A DNA stretch of 64,000 nucleotides, taken from Vitellaria paradoxa. Its lineage: Eukaryota > Streptophyta > Magnoliopsida > Ericales > Sapotaceae. The notes under the pieces are model-generated. The model was given only the letters and a program-made list of their open reading frames with translations, made no database searches and had not been told where the DNA came from. A program made the translations under genes and the position numbers. Numbering within the stretch: the stretch's first letter is position 1; the number at the start of each line of letters is the position of its first letter. The DNA is taken from positions 41,952,862 through 42,016,861 of the forward strand of contig CM034233.1 in the NCBI GenBank assembly GCA_019916065.1. The letters run 5' to 3'. Positions 24,747 through 36,179 of the stretch are shown here, piece by piece.

Positions 24747-26083
24747 AACTCTAGATAAGGAAATCTCACTTTTATTCTTGTTTGGCACAAGTCCTAAGAA
24801 TCTTGAAAAAAGGTCTACAGTAGATATGGGGACTTTTACTGAATGAGAATTAAGCCATTAACAAAGCAAAGATGGAAGTTTTGGTTTTGCTGAATCTCCA
24901 GTGGAAATCAAATTTCCCAGTCATCTGCACCTTCTTAGGAATGATCTTAGAAAGGACATTTATGCAAATAACAAATAAACATGGGGCTATTAGATCTCCT
25001 TATCTCAACCTTTCCTAGCTCAAAAGTATCCTTCAAGCTACCCATTAATACTAATAGAAAACATGAGAGAGGAAATACAAAGCTTTAATCCACCCTGTTA
25101 GATTCTCGGGAAAGCCCATAAGCTCCAAAATATCATAGATAAATTTTCATCTCACTAAATAAGCTTCCTTCAAATCAACTTTGAGAGCACACCTTGGAAT
25201 TGCACCATTCTTATGATAATCTCTTAAAGGTTCCTGGGCTAAAAATTATATTATCACTGGTCCTTCCACCTTTAACAAAAGCTAATTAAGTAGGATTAAT
25301 AACATTTCAAAGCACTGGCTTAATTCTTTCTACTAGGAGCTTGGAAATACATTTATAAAGTGTGTTGCAGCAGGAAATTGGCTTGAAATCAGAGATAGTA
25401 GGAGGATTAAGACATTTAGGTTATAGGCAATTATAGTGTTACTAACTTGCATTAGGAGAGATACAGAGCTAAAAAAGGACTGAATTTCCTCAATAATGTT
25501 CGACCAATAATGCGCTAAGAGGTCTTGAAAAAAGGAGCACTGAACCTATTTGGCTCTAAGGCTTTGTTGGAGTGAAGAGAAAATATAGCTTTCTTGATGT
25601 CCTTTTGTAGAAAAGGGCCTCTTCATTACTAGGGTAGTTTTTAGGAGAAGATAATTATCTAGAATTTAGAGAGATATTGCTTTCCAATATATAAATCTAC
25701 ACACTTAGTTCCAAGTAGCTCCTTGTAAGAAGAAGGGATTTCCTTCCTTAACTTCTTTAGGTTTATCCAACCAAGAACCATTAGATTTTTGATTAGTATA
25801 TATCATATTCTTGTTTTGTATAGCCTTAAGAGAGCTATGGAGGAAATTACCCAAAAAAAGAAAAAAAAGAGAGAGAGAGAGAGAATTATGGAGGAATATA
25901 GTATTCTTGTCTCCTTTGAGCCAGAATCTTGCTCTTTTGCCTCCAAATACTCTCCTATTGATTTAGACAATCAATAAGCTCCTTTGAGAGATTATTTTCC
26001 ATCTCTACTAGTGTCTTGTTCTCACCTATATTATCTATCTGCTTTTAAATTGTATGAAGATTATGCCTAATCATGTCTACTCT
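24747..26083 (-). pseudogene. LINE-B linker and reverse transcriptase core
   Basis: From right to left on the minus strand: an ESIWRQKSKI linker, NSLKAIQNKN, then RT blocks FKPISCCNTLYKCISKL, LAFVKGGRTSDNI, an NGSLKD stretch, the catalytic block, and GLVPNKNKSEISLS. The catalytic motif, FADD in active L1 RTs, reads FVNG here, so both aspartates are lost. Many stops are present. RT in an intact copy would copy its RNA at a nicked genomic site. Confidence 0.7.
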
Positions 26084-26097
26084 AACTCCAGTATTCT

Positions 26098-26958
26098 CTT
26101 TTTTTTTTTTTTGGTAACTAAGTGTAATTTGGATTAGTGGGAGAAATTTACATCATATTAGGGGGATACCCCGTATATCAACTTTTTAGTTACAAAAGGG
26201 AATCTTCCAGCTTTGACAAAAATCAATATTTACAATAGAGTTTCTAGTGATAGGTAGATAAGAACATTTTATTCTAACATCATATATTACATTCTTAATT
26301 ATATTGGAGATAGGAGAAGAAAGCTCTTTAAAGAAAGCTCTTTAAAAACTCTAGTATTCCGCTCTCTCTAAAGATGGTACACCATTGGCAGCCCAAGCTA
26401 TTTTGCTTATCATATTGCTGAAGATTTTCTCATTGAACTTCCCAATAGCCCATGTAATTTTTTCCTTCCATGGCAAGGTAGTTTTAGTTGTAAAGCATTT
26501 ATCTAGTATGGCTTTCCTTAGTTCAGCAGAGTAGGGATAAAGAAAAAATAAGTGCTCTATGTCTTCATAGCCATTCCCACATAAAATATATGATGGATCA
26601 ACATTTATTCCCTATGCTATTAGTTTGTCTTTGGTATTGAGCCTTTCTCTTATAACAAGCCATAAAACAAAGTTATGTCTAGGGATATGGTTGGGGAACT
26701 AAAGGAGATGATGCTAGCTTACCTTTGGAGCTTGCTTTCGAGTTGCTTCCTAAGTAGCTGCAGCATTGTAGCCTTTTGTCCTTGACACCATCCAAATAAA
26801 CTCATTTTGCATGTGTGGGCTTGGTAGATAGTTAGGGGGATCTTCAAGGATGATTTCCAGGAGCTCCCATGTGTGGGATCTTCTAGGCCATCTCCATTGA
26901 CCATTTCGGACTACACAAGAGACCTTGGCATGCTTTGGCAAAGGTCTTCTCATTGTTG
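26098..26958 (-). mobile_element. 5'-truncated LINE (LINE-A) nested in LINE-B
   Basis: The polyT run at 26099-26112 is the poly(A) tail of a minus-strand LINE. The body encodes only the ORF2 C-terminus (NGQWRWPRR, PRHNFVLWLVIRERL, YILCGNGYEDIEHLFF). Its coding part and 3' UTR resemble LINE-C. The flanks form a 14-bp TSD with two differences (26084-26097 AACTCCAGTATTCT; 26959-26972 AACTCCAACATTCT), and LINE-B coding sequence continues on either side. Target-primed reverse transcription that stopped early explains the truncation. Confidence 0.8.
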
Positions 26959-26972
26959 AACTCCAACATTCT

Positions 26973-27721
26973 TGAACTTCTGATTGTTGAATTTATGAAG
27001 TTCTACCTTAACCCTTTTCAATTTTGGTAAACCTTAAACATAGGGTGCCTTTTATCATCCCAGACAAAAATTCCTCATGGCTAGCCCAACATTTGAAGCA
27101 TTTAAAAGGGATATTTCTTTTAAAAAAATTATTTCCTGTATACACAATGATGGGGTAATGGTCTAAAATATCAATAGGAAGAAATTGAGCATAGGAACTA
27201 TTAAAAAGAGAACACTAATTCACATTAATAGTTGCTTTGTCAATTTTCCTTTGAATCAATCCCACTTATCTTCTACTGTGCCAAGAGAAGAAGTTACCAC
27301 AGTGATTAAGATCCTCGAAACATGTCTTCTCAAAACATTCATTAAGACTATTCATATAAGGATGCCAATCTTTTGATCCACCTTTTCTTTTAAAAGAATA
27401 TAGTATTCTTATTTCCTAAAACCAACCAAGCATTGTCTGCATTACATACAAAATCTTAAGTGATAGACTTGCATAGACTGGTTGTTTCAGCAAGGGTATT
27501 AGCTCCATGTACAAAAGTCATATAACAAGAATGTTTATTTTTAGCAAAATAACATTACAGAAAATAGATTAACCATTTTCGTGAACTTTGCTAACTGTGC
27601 ATACATTAGAATTCCAACCAACCCAAATCTACTATTAACACGAGAGTCATTAATAAACCCCCAATTAGCAGGAAATTTTCTTCTAATCCTGTTACTTTTA
27701 TTCAGCTTAATTTTAGCTTCA
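26973..27721 (-). pseudogene. LINE-B endonuclease domain (main part)
   Basis: Minus-strand frames show the apurinic-type endonuclease of plant L1 ORF2: EAKIKLNKSNRIRRKFPANW, an NAWLVLG block corresponding to the conserved GDFN region, later IQRKI, and KLKRVKVELHKFNNQKF leading to the linker. Frameshifts and stops are frequent. The N-terminal end of the domain was separated by the gypsy LTR at 27727-31966. Confidence 0.65.
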
Positions 27722-27726
27722 AGTAA

Positions 27727-30700
27727 TGTGATGATCCATATTTTTTTAAAAATATTATTTTATTTCTAAATGTATTGAGATGTGGTTTACAATCTTAGTA
27801 CCTAAGAAAACTCACAGGAATTAGTGGACCCAAAAGATTTTACTATGCATATTCTTTTGGTAATAACTTTTGACTTGCAATGAGTTGCAGGGCTCATAAT
27901 ACCTTTTCGAAAAAGGAATTTAATGCCCGTCATCATGACAATAAGTGTCAACCCAGTAGAGGTCATTTTCAAGCTCAAAATTCATGATTTTTCTTCATTC
28001 TTGGGCTAAATTTCATTTTTGGATAAAATTAGAAAATTTTTAGGATTTAGAGGTTCATCCAGGCACCTGTGTAGCTTTGCCCTTGCACATAGATGGGGTC
28101 GTGCACCTGCCCTCCTACTCTCGTGAGCATGGGGTGCTTATGTTAGCACTCTGATCTAATCTAATTTTTTTCTACTGTGCGTCACTCATGTCTTCTCACT
28201 CTCAGCTATGGACGTGAAAAAGGAGAGGGAGGGATAGCCACTCTAAGCCCATAGACCTTGTCTTCCTTCCCCTCTTAAGCTTGCATTTTATATATTTGTG
28301 TGTGTATAAGTGAGATCGAGTGTTTGGTTCAGAGAGAAAGCCAAGAACGGGAGATAGACGAAGAAAAATAAGCCTTTCAAACTTGTCAATTTCAAATTAG
28401 CCTTACAAATACGCAATTAGAGTAGTTTTCAATGCAATGGTGCAATTATCTTAGTGTTAGGAGTAATCATTTGAGCATGTAAAGTTTTCCAATTTTTCAA
28501 AGTTTTTCTGACAGTGAATCGTTTCTATTTCCTTCTTCACAGAGAGCTTAAGGTAGGGGTTTAATGAATTTTATTTGCTTATATGATGTGTAGACGATGC
28601 TAGGATGTCGTTATTATGTTTATTTAGAGTTTTGAATCCATTTTGGAGAAGAAAATGTAGGTGATAGACGTGTATATATGTATGTATATGTTTGTGGGGA
28701 AGAAAATAAATGTAATTACATATCTTGATTCATACTTGTTGAAATCTCAAATTGATCATTTCATTAGGTTCATGTAAGTACTCTGGTGTTATTTGAAACA
28801 AGAGATTATAAGAATTTAACTTTTCTTTCAACCAATTTAAGATTTAAATTATGAAACCAAAGAAATCCAGGAGCAAAGCTTTGCCTTTATGCCTCTACCA
28901 CCCACTCGGGAGCACGGTCCTAGGCCCATGTGTGCACCCCTTACAAGAAATCTAATTTTCTCTCATTTTACTTTGTAAAGCATGTTTTAGCCTAAATTTT
29001 AAATGCCGAATGATTTTAAGAACATTTTTATAAAATAAATGATATCACAATTTAACAAATAAGAAGTGTATGATTTGATGAATATGATTTGAATAATTGA
29101 GGAATGATATTAAAGGAAAGTTCATTATGTTATGTGATGTTGAAGGATAAATGATATGAGCCTGCTATTGTTAGTGGTAAATTGTTACATGTAATGGTTA
29201 TGATATTATGATTCGTTATGATGATAAGTTGTTGATGATGAATAAGAGATGTGAGGAAAGTGGAAAGAGATAATACGATGTTGCGATTGCAGGGTTGGTC
29301 TATGTGCCCCTTTTTGCTTATCAAATGTAATGCATTAATAATTTTATGAATAAAAAGGATTAAAAGAAAGGAAAATATTTTTATAAAAAAACCCAAAATA
29401 TTAATGTTCCAAATCATTTGCTTTAAGATGAATGTTTTAAATGAAATGAATAGATTTTTGGAATGTTAATAATTTAAGTAAATAGAGTTTACAAAAGAAA
29501 TAATTGAGAGTTCCAAAGAGAAGATGATAAGATGATATTAAGTGAAAATGTACTGTGGTTAAGACTGTGACAACCCCTTGTGGTTAGGGAGTAGTGAAGT
29601 AATGATATATTTATATATAAGGTATATGTTTGCAAAATATAAAGGAAATGTAATGAAAATCACAAATGGAAGTATTTGATTATAGAAGTTTGATTGAATT
29701 ATCTTTTACACTTCAATGCAAATAATATGACTAGCTTGATATAGGTTATGCATGTGAAGAGTTATAACTTTATTGGTATAGCAAAAGTCATTTATAAGAC
29801 TATAAGAATTTTGATGTACTTATTTTCTATTCTTTGATATGATTAGTTTCAATTGGTAGAAATTATATTTGATAAATTAACACTAGTTAACAAAATAGAA
29901 CTGTCACGAATTACCCAAAAAAAAAAAAAAAAAAAGAACTGTAACTTAAGCTAATTACAAGATAAAATAAATAAGGTTTGTTTTGATTCAATAAAGTTTA
30001 AGCGAATAACTAAAACTTATTTGACATATGAAATAAGAGGTTGCGAATAATTTTGAGGAATTGGTTAAGTTTACCCTTTTATCATAAAACTAAAAGTCTG
30101 GTAGGCATCAGTATAATCTTGTATGCATTGGTAATATAAGTGGTTAGTGTCTAATGTATTGGGTGGGTAGAATGGATAATTCAGGTCATTAATAATCAGA
30201 TATGATGACATTTGACTTATTAATTGAGTTAGATGACTTGATAAATGGTATAAAAGGATAACAAGAAAAGTAGTATTGGAAAACGTGATAAAATTTTTAA
30301 AAATAAGAATGTGTGTTGTAAAATAGATATATTGATTCTTGAATTATTGAAAAAAGAAATAGTAATTAGATGGGAGTATGAAAGATTATTAACATTGGTT
30401 TACTTAAATATGATAGAACATGAAAATAATAGTTAGGTGAGAATAAGGAATGGTTTGAAAATAGGAATGACAAATGTGTTAAGGAATATAGGATTTTGTA
30501 ACAGTTGTGTGTGTAGGTGATGTGTTGTGATGTTTGTGTGATGAGATGTGGTGGAAAATAAGAAAGGTATAGAGAATGCCCTTAAGTTGAAAGTCTCTAA
30601 ACCTACGTAGGAGTTAGTCGTTTGTGCCAGTAGGTTAGTAGCCTATAGTACGACATTAACTCGGTTCATCGTGACCATTAGATATTAGTCCATAAATACG

Positions 30701-31966
30701 ACGACTTAGTTTATCGTTTTCGTTAGGTATTGGCACATAAAAACGAAAACGGTAAAGATTGGAAGTGGTGGCGGCGGTGGTGGTGGGGGTGGGGTGTGTG
30801 TGTGTGTGTGTACGTGTGTGTGTGTGTGGGTGATTGTGCGGGTTTAACATAATTAAAATTATAATAATTGGTTTTGATTGGAAAGAAAATGTGATAATGT
30901 AACATGGAAATATGGTCAAGGGTTTCGGTTGTGGAAAGTTAAATAACAATTCTTTAACTAGTCCAAATGAATATGGTTATAATTCTTAAGAATTAATTAT
31001 CCAGGTGTGAATTAGAAAATTAATAAGTGGTTATGTTAATTTTGTAAGTAGTCTATAAAAGTAGGGAACACTTTCCTATGGATTATGAGTATCAATATGT
31101 GGAACAGAAAAGAAATAATTAACTGAAATAATGTAGTGAATATGACGATTATTAGAATTTAGATTTTAGAAAAACAAAATTTAACAATCTACGGAATTTA
31201 TGAGTTATTAAGGGTAGGATTTAATGTGCATTGAATAATGGATGCTCATCTAATTATAAGATAATGTTAATAATATCAATATGTTGCTTGGGAATGATAG
31301 AATTATTGTTATTATTTAAAAATTTAATACTCTTGATAGTGTTGTAAAACGATGCTTGATTTATTATCAGTTGAAACTATTACCTGTTACATAATATTAA
31401 CTTGTTAGGGTACTATGTCGTACGTTAATTTGGATTATATATGGAATATGTTGTTATTGATATACTTTAGTTGGTGACATGTTTAAAATATGAAATAGCA
31501 TTTTTTGAGTGAAATGCATTATTATATAGTATGTTCACATTAGTAGCATGGTAGGACATATATTATATATGCTTGTGTGTTAAAGTGGACAAACATGGAC
31601 TAATGCTCACTCCCCTACAGTTGTGGTTGCAGGATTAAGATGGGCCTAGTAATGAAAAGTTGATTTAAAGTTTCATATTATCTTTCTATTTCATCTTAGA
31701 TTAGTTAAATGTGCATTTGATGTTCTCAATAGAGTGACAAGTTGTACAAGTTTATTTAAGGTGGATTGTATTAGGCTGAGTGAACCTTAATTATATATTA
31801 GCATTGCAGTCTGGGTAAGACCAGGGCTTTATTATATATTATTATTTTATTTTAAGGTTAGTTCCAAGGTGGTTGTATAACTCTGATCAAAGTTTTGTGG
31901 AGGTTCGTATGTGATTGCATGCCATTAGTGCTCACTCTTTGGGGTGATGAGACTTGGGGCGTGAGA
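27727..31966 (+). mobile_element. Giant gypsy-type solo LTR (4.2 kb) in LINE-B
   Basis: It begins TGTGATGATCCATATTTT and ends GGGGCGTGAGA (the family's GTGACA with one change). A perfect 5-bp TSD, AGTAA, flanks it (27722-27726 and 31967-31971), and the LINE endonuclease reading resumes across the join. No gag/pol coding sequence and no internal second LTR were seen. It holds a GT microsatellite and a few GC-richer patches. At 4240 bp it is among the longer plant LTR sizes. Confidence 0.78.
30794..30829. repeat. (GT)n microsatellite
   Basis: GT run with one ACGT interruption, after a GGTGGC-rich lead-in. Confidence 0.9.
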
Positions 31967-31971
31967 AGTAA

Positions 31972-34180
31972 ACCCAGAAAAATACATTATGTTTCTTAAC
32001 AAAAGATAACATTTCTTTACATTTTACAGGGTTATTCAACTCCTTATTTTTCTATAAAGCTAAACAAATCATTGAAAAGGGTTAGAGGTTTAATCTTTAG
32101 TACTAGTAGCAATAGGGACGTGTTGAACACTTTGTTCCAAGGGGAGCTTTCCAGGATTCCTTAGAAAAGGGCCTTCCTCCATTCCTGGATCAATCACAAT
32201 TGTATTTTTAGTAGTCTGGATAGCATTTAAATCCTTATTTCTTTGAACATGTTTCTCATCTTTCTTTATAGCAGAGCTAGGCTTCCTACACAGAGGTTGA
32301 ACAGGTGACTCTATATCATTCTTTTCCTAAATCACAATATTAAATAAATTGTCAACAACAATAACTTCCTTCTCTTCCTTCTAAGTAACACTATTAGCTG
32401 AACTTTACCTAGAACCCTTACTATTCACAGCTTAATCATTGGCAGACAATTTCTTATTCTTATTCTGAACAGGAATCCACTCACTTTCATCACCTTTGTA
32501 TTCTTCTTTAGTCTTCCTTTGAACCTTTTGAACCCATTGTTTCACTGCAGGTTTCTTGAAATTGCTAGAATGATGACCATAAGCATTACATTTCTTATAA
32601 CTTCTATGAATCTAGCCATGCTCAATTGTAATCCTCATAGAATTTCCATCCTCCAACAAAAGATCAAACTCATATGGAAGCTTTGTGTAAGGAAAGATTT
32701 CCATACACACCCTAGCAAAGCTGATCTTTTTACCAAAAGCTTTAAGAGGGTTAGTTTTAATAGGTCTCCCAATTGCACTTGCAACATAACTCAAACCCAA
32801 GCTAGACCAGAGTTTAAGAGGTACATTATACAAGTTAACACAAATAGGAAAAACTATACACTCATATTTATCAAATGACACACCAAGATAGCCATTTCTA
32901 GAGGAAAAGAGGTTGTTCTCTTGTGTGCTAGGGACCACCTTTTAATACTCCTTTGCAACCTTCAATCGATTCAAATTTGAATAGTTAATAGTCATTACAT
33001 TAAGATAAGACTTCAAACAAATCCAATTTGCCTCATAATTTACTTAACATTTAATGACATCATGGGTAGTCCTAACGGGGAACGAGCAGGGGCTGCATCC
33101 CCTTAAGTTTTGAAAATCCTTTGATACTCTCATAGATTTTAGGATTTTTTCATATAAAATAGTGTTCGGCCTCCCTTAAATTTTGAAAATCCTTTAATAC
33201 CCTTATATATTTTAAGATTTTTTTGATATAATATAGTGTTTGCCCCCTCCCAAAATTTATAAAATTTTACTTTACTCTCCACTCAATACAAAATTTTTTA
33301 TATTGCCCCTTACCCAAAATCCTAGGTCCGCTATTGAACGACGGGGTGAAGACATTTCTTATATAACAAAAAACCAGCTAACAAAGTTTCCCATCTAGGA
33401 GCACCAATTCTAAAAACCTCAGTTAGGAGCTTGATTTCTATTTTTTGATTCACATAGGATGGATTTATGAATTTGATCTTTAAGCGTTGTTCATCTTTTT
33501 TGACCTAATTGGTCCACTATTTGGGTTTTAGGGGAACACTCATTTGCCCAATAGCAGAAAGGCTAACAATTGCTTCAATCACCTCACGTCTTTTAGCTTC
33601 CTATACATCCCCTGCCCAAGATGGACGATTAGATTGGGCCTAAATATGTGGAGGAGTTTCTTGAACTTGCGAAGGATCAGATCTCGAAGATTCCAAACTT
33701 CCCATTTTTATCACTTGTTTAAACCCTACACTGGGGTCCTCCTCAGCTTGGTTTCCGTGCTCCATGAGAGGCTTTTCAACATGATCTTGCCATTGATTCA
33801 AAATCTAAAGATTTCTCTCTGGTGTAATCTTTTCTTTTCCCGAAGAACTCTTAGCTTCCTTTCCACTCATCTCAGACTTATGGCAAGTATGATTGTTCTC
33901 CTCACACTTTACATCAGTAATAGTAAACACTTCAGCTGCCTTCCCACTTAAATGTTAACTCTGGTTACACACCTTAACCGCTTGTCACCAATGTGGCGAG
34001 TTTGGATTTCTCTAAAGAACTAGCCATATTAATTGCCTTCTTCAAGTTTCCTTTACTTGAAGATTTTTTTATGAATAGCTCTCTTAGCAACCCAGTCTAC
34101 AATGGTGAACCCTAACCTTCAAAGGTGGCATAAATTTCAAATTTTAGAGAGAGAGTTTTAGAGAGAGAGACTCATTTTTC
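31972..34180 (-). pseudogene. LINE-B ORF1 (DUF4283) and start of endonuclease
   Basis: Reading leftwards on the minus strand: an N-terminal Ser/Leu-rich start near 34175, then the DUF4283 domain (32612-32938, with VNLYNVPLKLWSSLGLSYVA and ISFARVCMEI), a zinc knuckle remnant (YKKCNAYGHHSSNF, first and last cysteines lost), a basic linker, and the endonuclease start (ELNNPVKCKEMLSFVKKHNV). ORF1 proteins bind LINE RNA. A hAT MITE interrupts the N-terminal half. Several stops are present. Confidence 0.7.
33075..33338 (-). mobile_element. hAT MITE, second copy (inverse orientation)
   Basis: This is the reverse complement of the MITE at 52977-53252 with moderate divergence: shared CTCTCCACTCAATACAAAAT, CCCAAAATTTATAAAATTTT and a CCAAAATCCT(A/G)G.TCCG end. 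It lies within LINE-B ORF1. The TSD is not clear, so the ends are approximate. Confidence 0.7.
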
Positions 34181-34710
34181 TTTTTCTTCTCTACTAACTT
34201 TTTCTATTTACTCTATAAAATTTGTCATTAATTATTTCTTAAAGTTACATTTAACTTTCATTTATTTAATAACTCACGTTGACATGTGCACGAAGTTTGT
34301 ATAAAATTTTATAATAGTTAAAAAAATTCACCACTTACATATATATCATGCATGAAATTGTTTTAATTTTAATTAAGTTATAAACATGTTTAAATTGATA
34401 ATTTATCTATGATCTTAATGCAACATTCTAAATTATATAATGACTAAGAAAACGTTAAGAGATCTTTAGTTAGTTGGAATTTTTATGACATTGATTAATC
34501 TATTGAAATTTTTCATTGGTGCTTCGATTTTTTTAGTTAAACGATACGATAATTGAAGCAAAACTATAGAAATATTAATAATATTTGTAGCAGATGTTAA
34601 CTTGGTTACAAATGGAAATACTTATAGTCCCTTTTTAGTTCATTTTTTGACCATTTGTTAAAAACTCTACAAATTTGAAAAATGTATTCATACATATTTT
34701 TATAGTGTAT

Positions 34711-35083
34711 GTTAGGAATGTACATGGTGGGTAAGTTCAATTTTGGATCACTGTAAACATGTGACTAGCCTGATCTTTATCAAGTCCGGATCAAAACCAA
34801 ACCAAGATCATCTTATAAAGCTGAATAAATCCAACTCAACCAATCTCAATGGAGTCCATTCAATTTGAGTTGATTTGAGCCTATAGCATAATTCTTTATT
34901 TCATGTAAAGAAAATCATGAATCAAATCCAAAAAATATGTTAACTCAAACTTGTACTGAAATAATTGGGTTAAGATCTTCATACCTAAAATCAAACTCAA
35001 CTCTTAATAAAACTAAGAAAAACTACCCCAACCCATGATAGTTGAGTTAGTTTGATTTTCAAGTTTCATGAGTATGCACTCTA
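34711..35083. mobile_element. Probable hAT-like MITE
   Basis: Starts TAGGAATGTACATGG and, read inward from the right, TAGAGTGCATACTCATG. The interior has the AACCCA/CAACTCAA-type composition of plant hAT MITEs. No matching 8-bp TSD was found, so this is tentative. Confidence 0.35.
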
Positions 35084-35116
35084 GGACAAATGTATCATAC
35101 AACTTTGAAATAATGG

Positions 35117-35118
<2 letters not shown>

Positions 35119-35156
<38 letters not shown>

Positions 35157-35159
35157 TAT
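35119..35159. repeat. (TTA)n microsatellite
   Basis: TTA trinucleotide run with one interruption near its end. Confidence 0.9.
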
Positions 35160-35279
35160 AATATTGAAAGTAAATATTTGAAAAGCCTCCATTGACTTTT
35201 TTAAGTAAATTTTAATAGTAATTGGAGTATTAAAAAATTAAAAATTCTCGAAACCTCTCATATAGGTTCTCTGATTAAC

Positions 35280-36179
35280 ACTCTGGATGAATATCCATTG
35301 GACATTTATGATTGCCTTTTCCCAATGCTAGTAATGCTCTCATTTCATTATCTGAATGCTTGAAAATGCTGCTGACGAGGTTAGGTACGATTAGTTGCCC
35401 CTGTGATGGTAAGTTATTTAGAGCTTATTGTGAAAAGAGACATATACTCTTTTTTTTTTTATTTCATTTACCATTGTCTAGTTTATATAGGCTTTAGGTT
35501 AGACCCATAACTGCCACGTCGAGTGGTCAGACCACATTCAATAGTGGGTTGTCAAATTGAATCATAGGCAAAAGAGCAGGGAATAAGGCAGGTCCCTCTC
35601 CCCCCATATTCACCGTTATTGTCATGCTAAAGTAATGTTGTCCCAAATGATTTCCATGTGTTAATGGCTTAGATGGTACTCTCTAATAGCTCCCAGCCCT
35701 CATTTGCGTGTTTAGAACACAGGTAAGAGTTTATTTATGAGTTTAGTTGTTTAGCCATAGTTGTATATGAACCAGACCAACTCTAGCTGGGTTTTTAGTT
35801 CAATTACCTTGGTTAGGGTTGATGTCAGCACCTACATTAGTCCTCCCATGTGTCTGACAGAATGCCTAAATGTCCCATTGATAAGATAGCTTGGCCATTA
35901 TTACTTGTCTTTTAGGCTACACTGATTCATATTCAGTGACTCTTTCTTTTTATCTAGATTAATACAAATATTGGGAGGCCATTTGAGTTACACCATTTTC
36001 TTCCAAAGGAAGAACTCTATATTTTCTTTGGTTTATCTTTATTTTTGTTTTCTCACCCTAATATTCTGCTCGAGTTAAGACCAGTGCTGAGCAGCTTTTT
36101 GCTCGCCATTTTTATACTTGATGAGTCTTCTCTATTTTATCTTGACATTATAATGGGTAAGTTCATCAATATCATAAAC
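35280..36179. other. Non-coding 3' part of the Tat element
   Basis: Only short frames are visible. It lies between the antisense accessory ORF and the MITE to the left, where the 3' LTR of the minus-strand Tat element would be expected. No LTR end could be recognised. Confidence 0.3.

Larger units (their letters stand above)
20960..34230 (-). mobile_element. L1-type LINE (LINE-B) carrying six nested insertions
   Basis: Pieces on the minus strand follow plant L1 order: ORF1 with DUF4283 and a degenerate zinc knuckle (32460-34180), endonuclease start (31972-32070), rest of endonuclease (26973-27721), linker and RT (24747-26083), RT thumb (22801-23434), post-RT region (22010-22352) and zf-RVT region (21180-21562). 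Subtracting the inserted elements leaves about 5.7 kb, close to a full plant LINE. The 5' leader matches that of LINE-C (ATGAGT followed by CTCTCTCT and AAAACTCTC). The 3' end is near an A-run at 20960-20968. No TSD was found. All frames are broken. Confidence 0.8.

Noticed and set aside
24601..24846. 81-codon frame starting in the copia solo LTR
   Set aside because: It crosses the LTR/TSD boundary at 24741-24746 into antisense LINE sequence, so it is a chance frame.
26098..27726. A single LINE with its RT deleted
   Set aside because: The poly(A) run and 14-bp TSD show two elements: a truncated LINE-A inside LINE-B, whose RT resumes at 26083.
30656..30949. His/Thr-rich frame on the minus strand
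   Set aside because: It is a translation of the GT microsatellite and its flanks.
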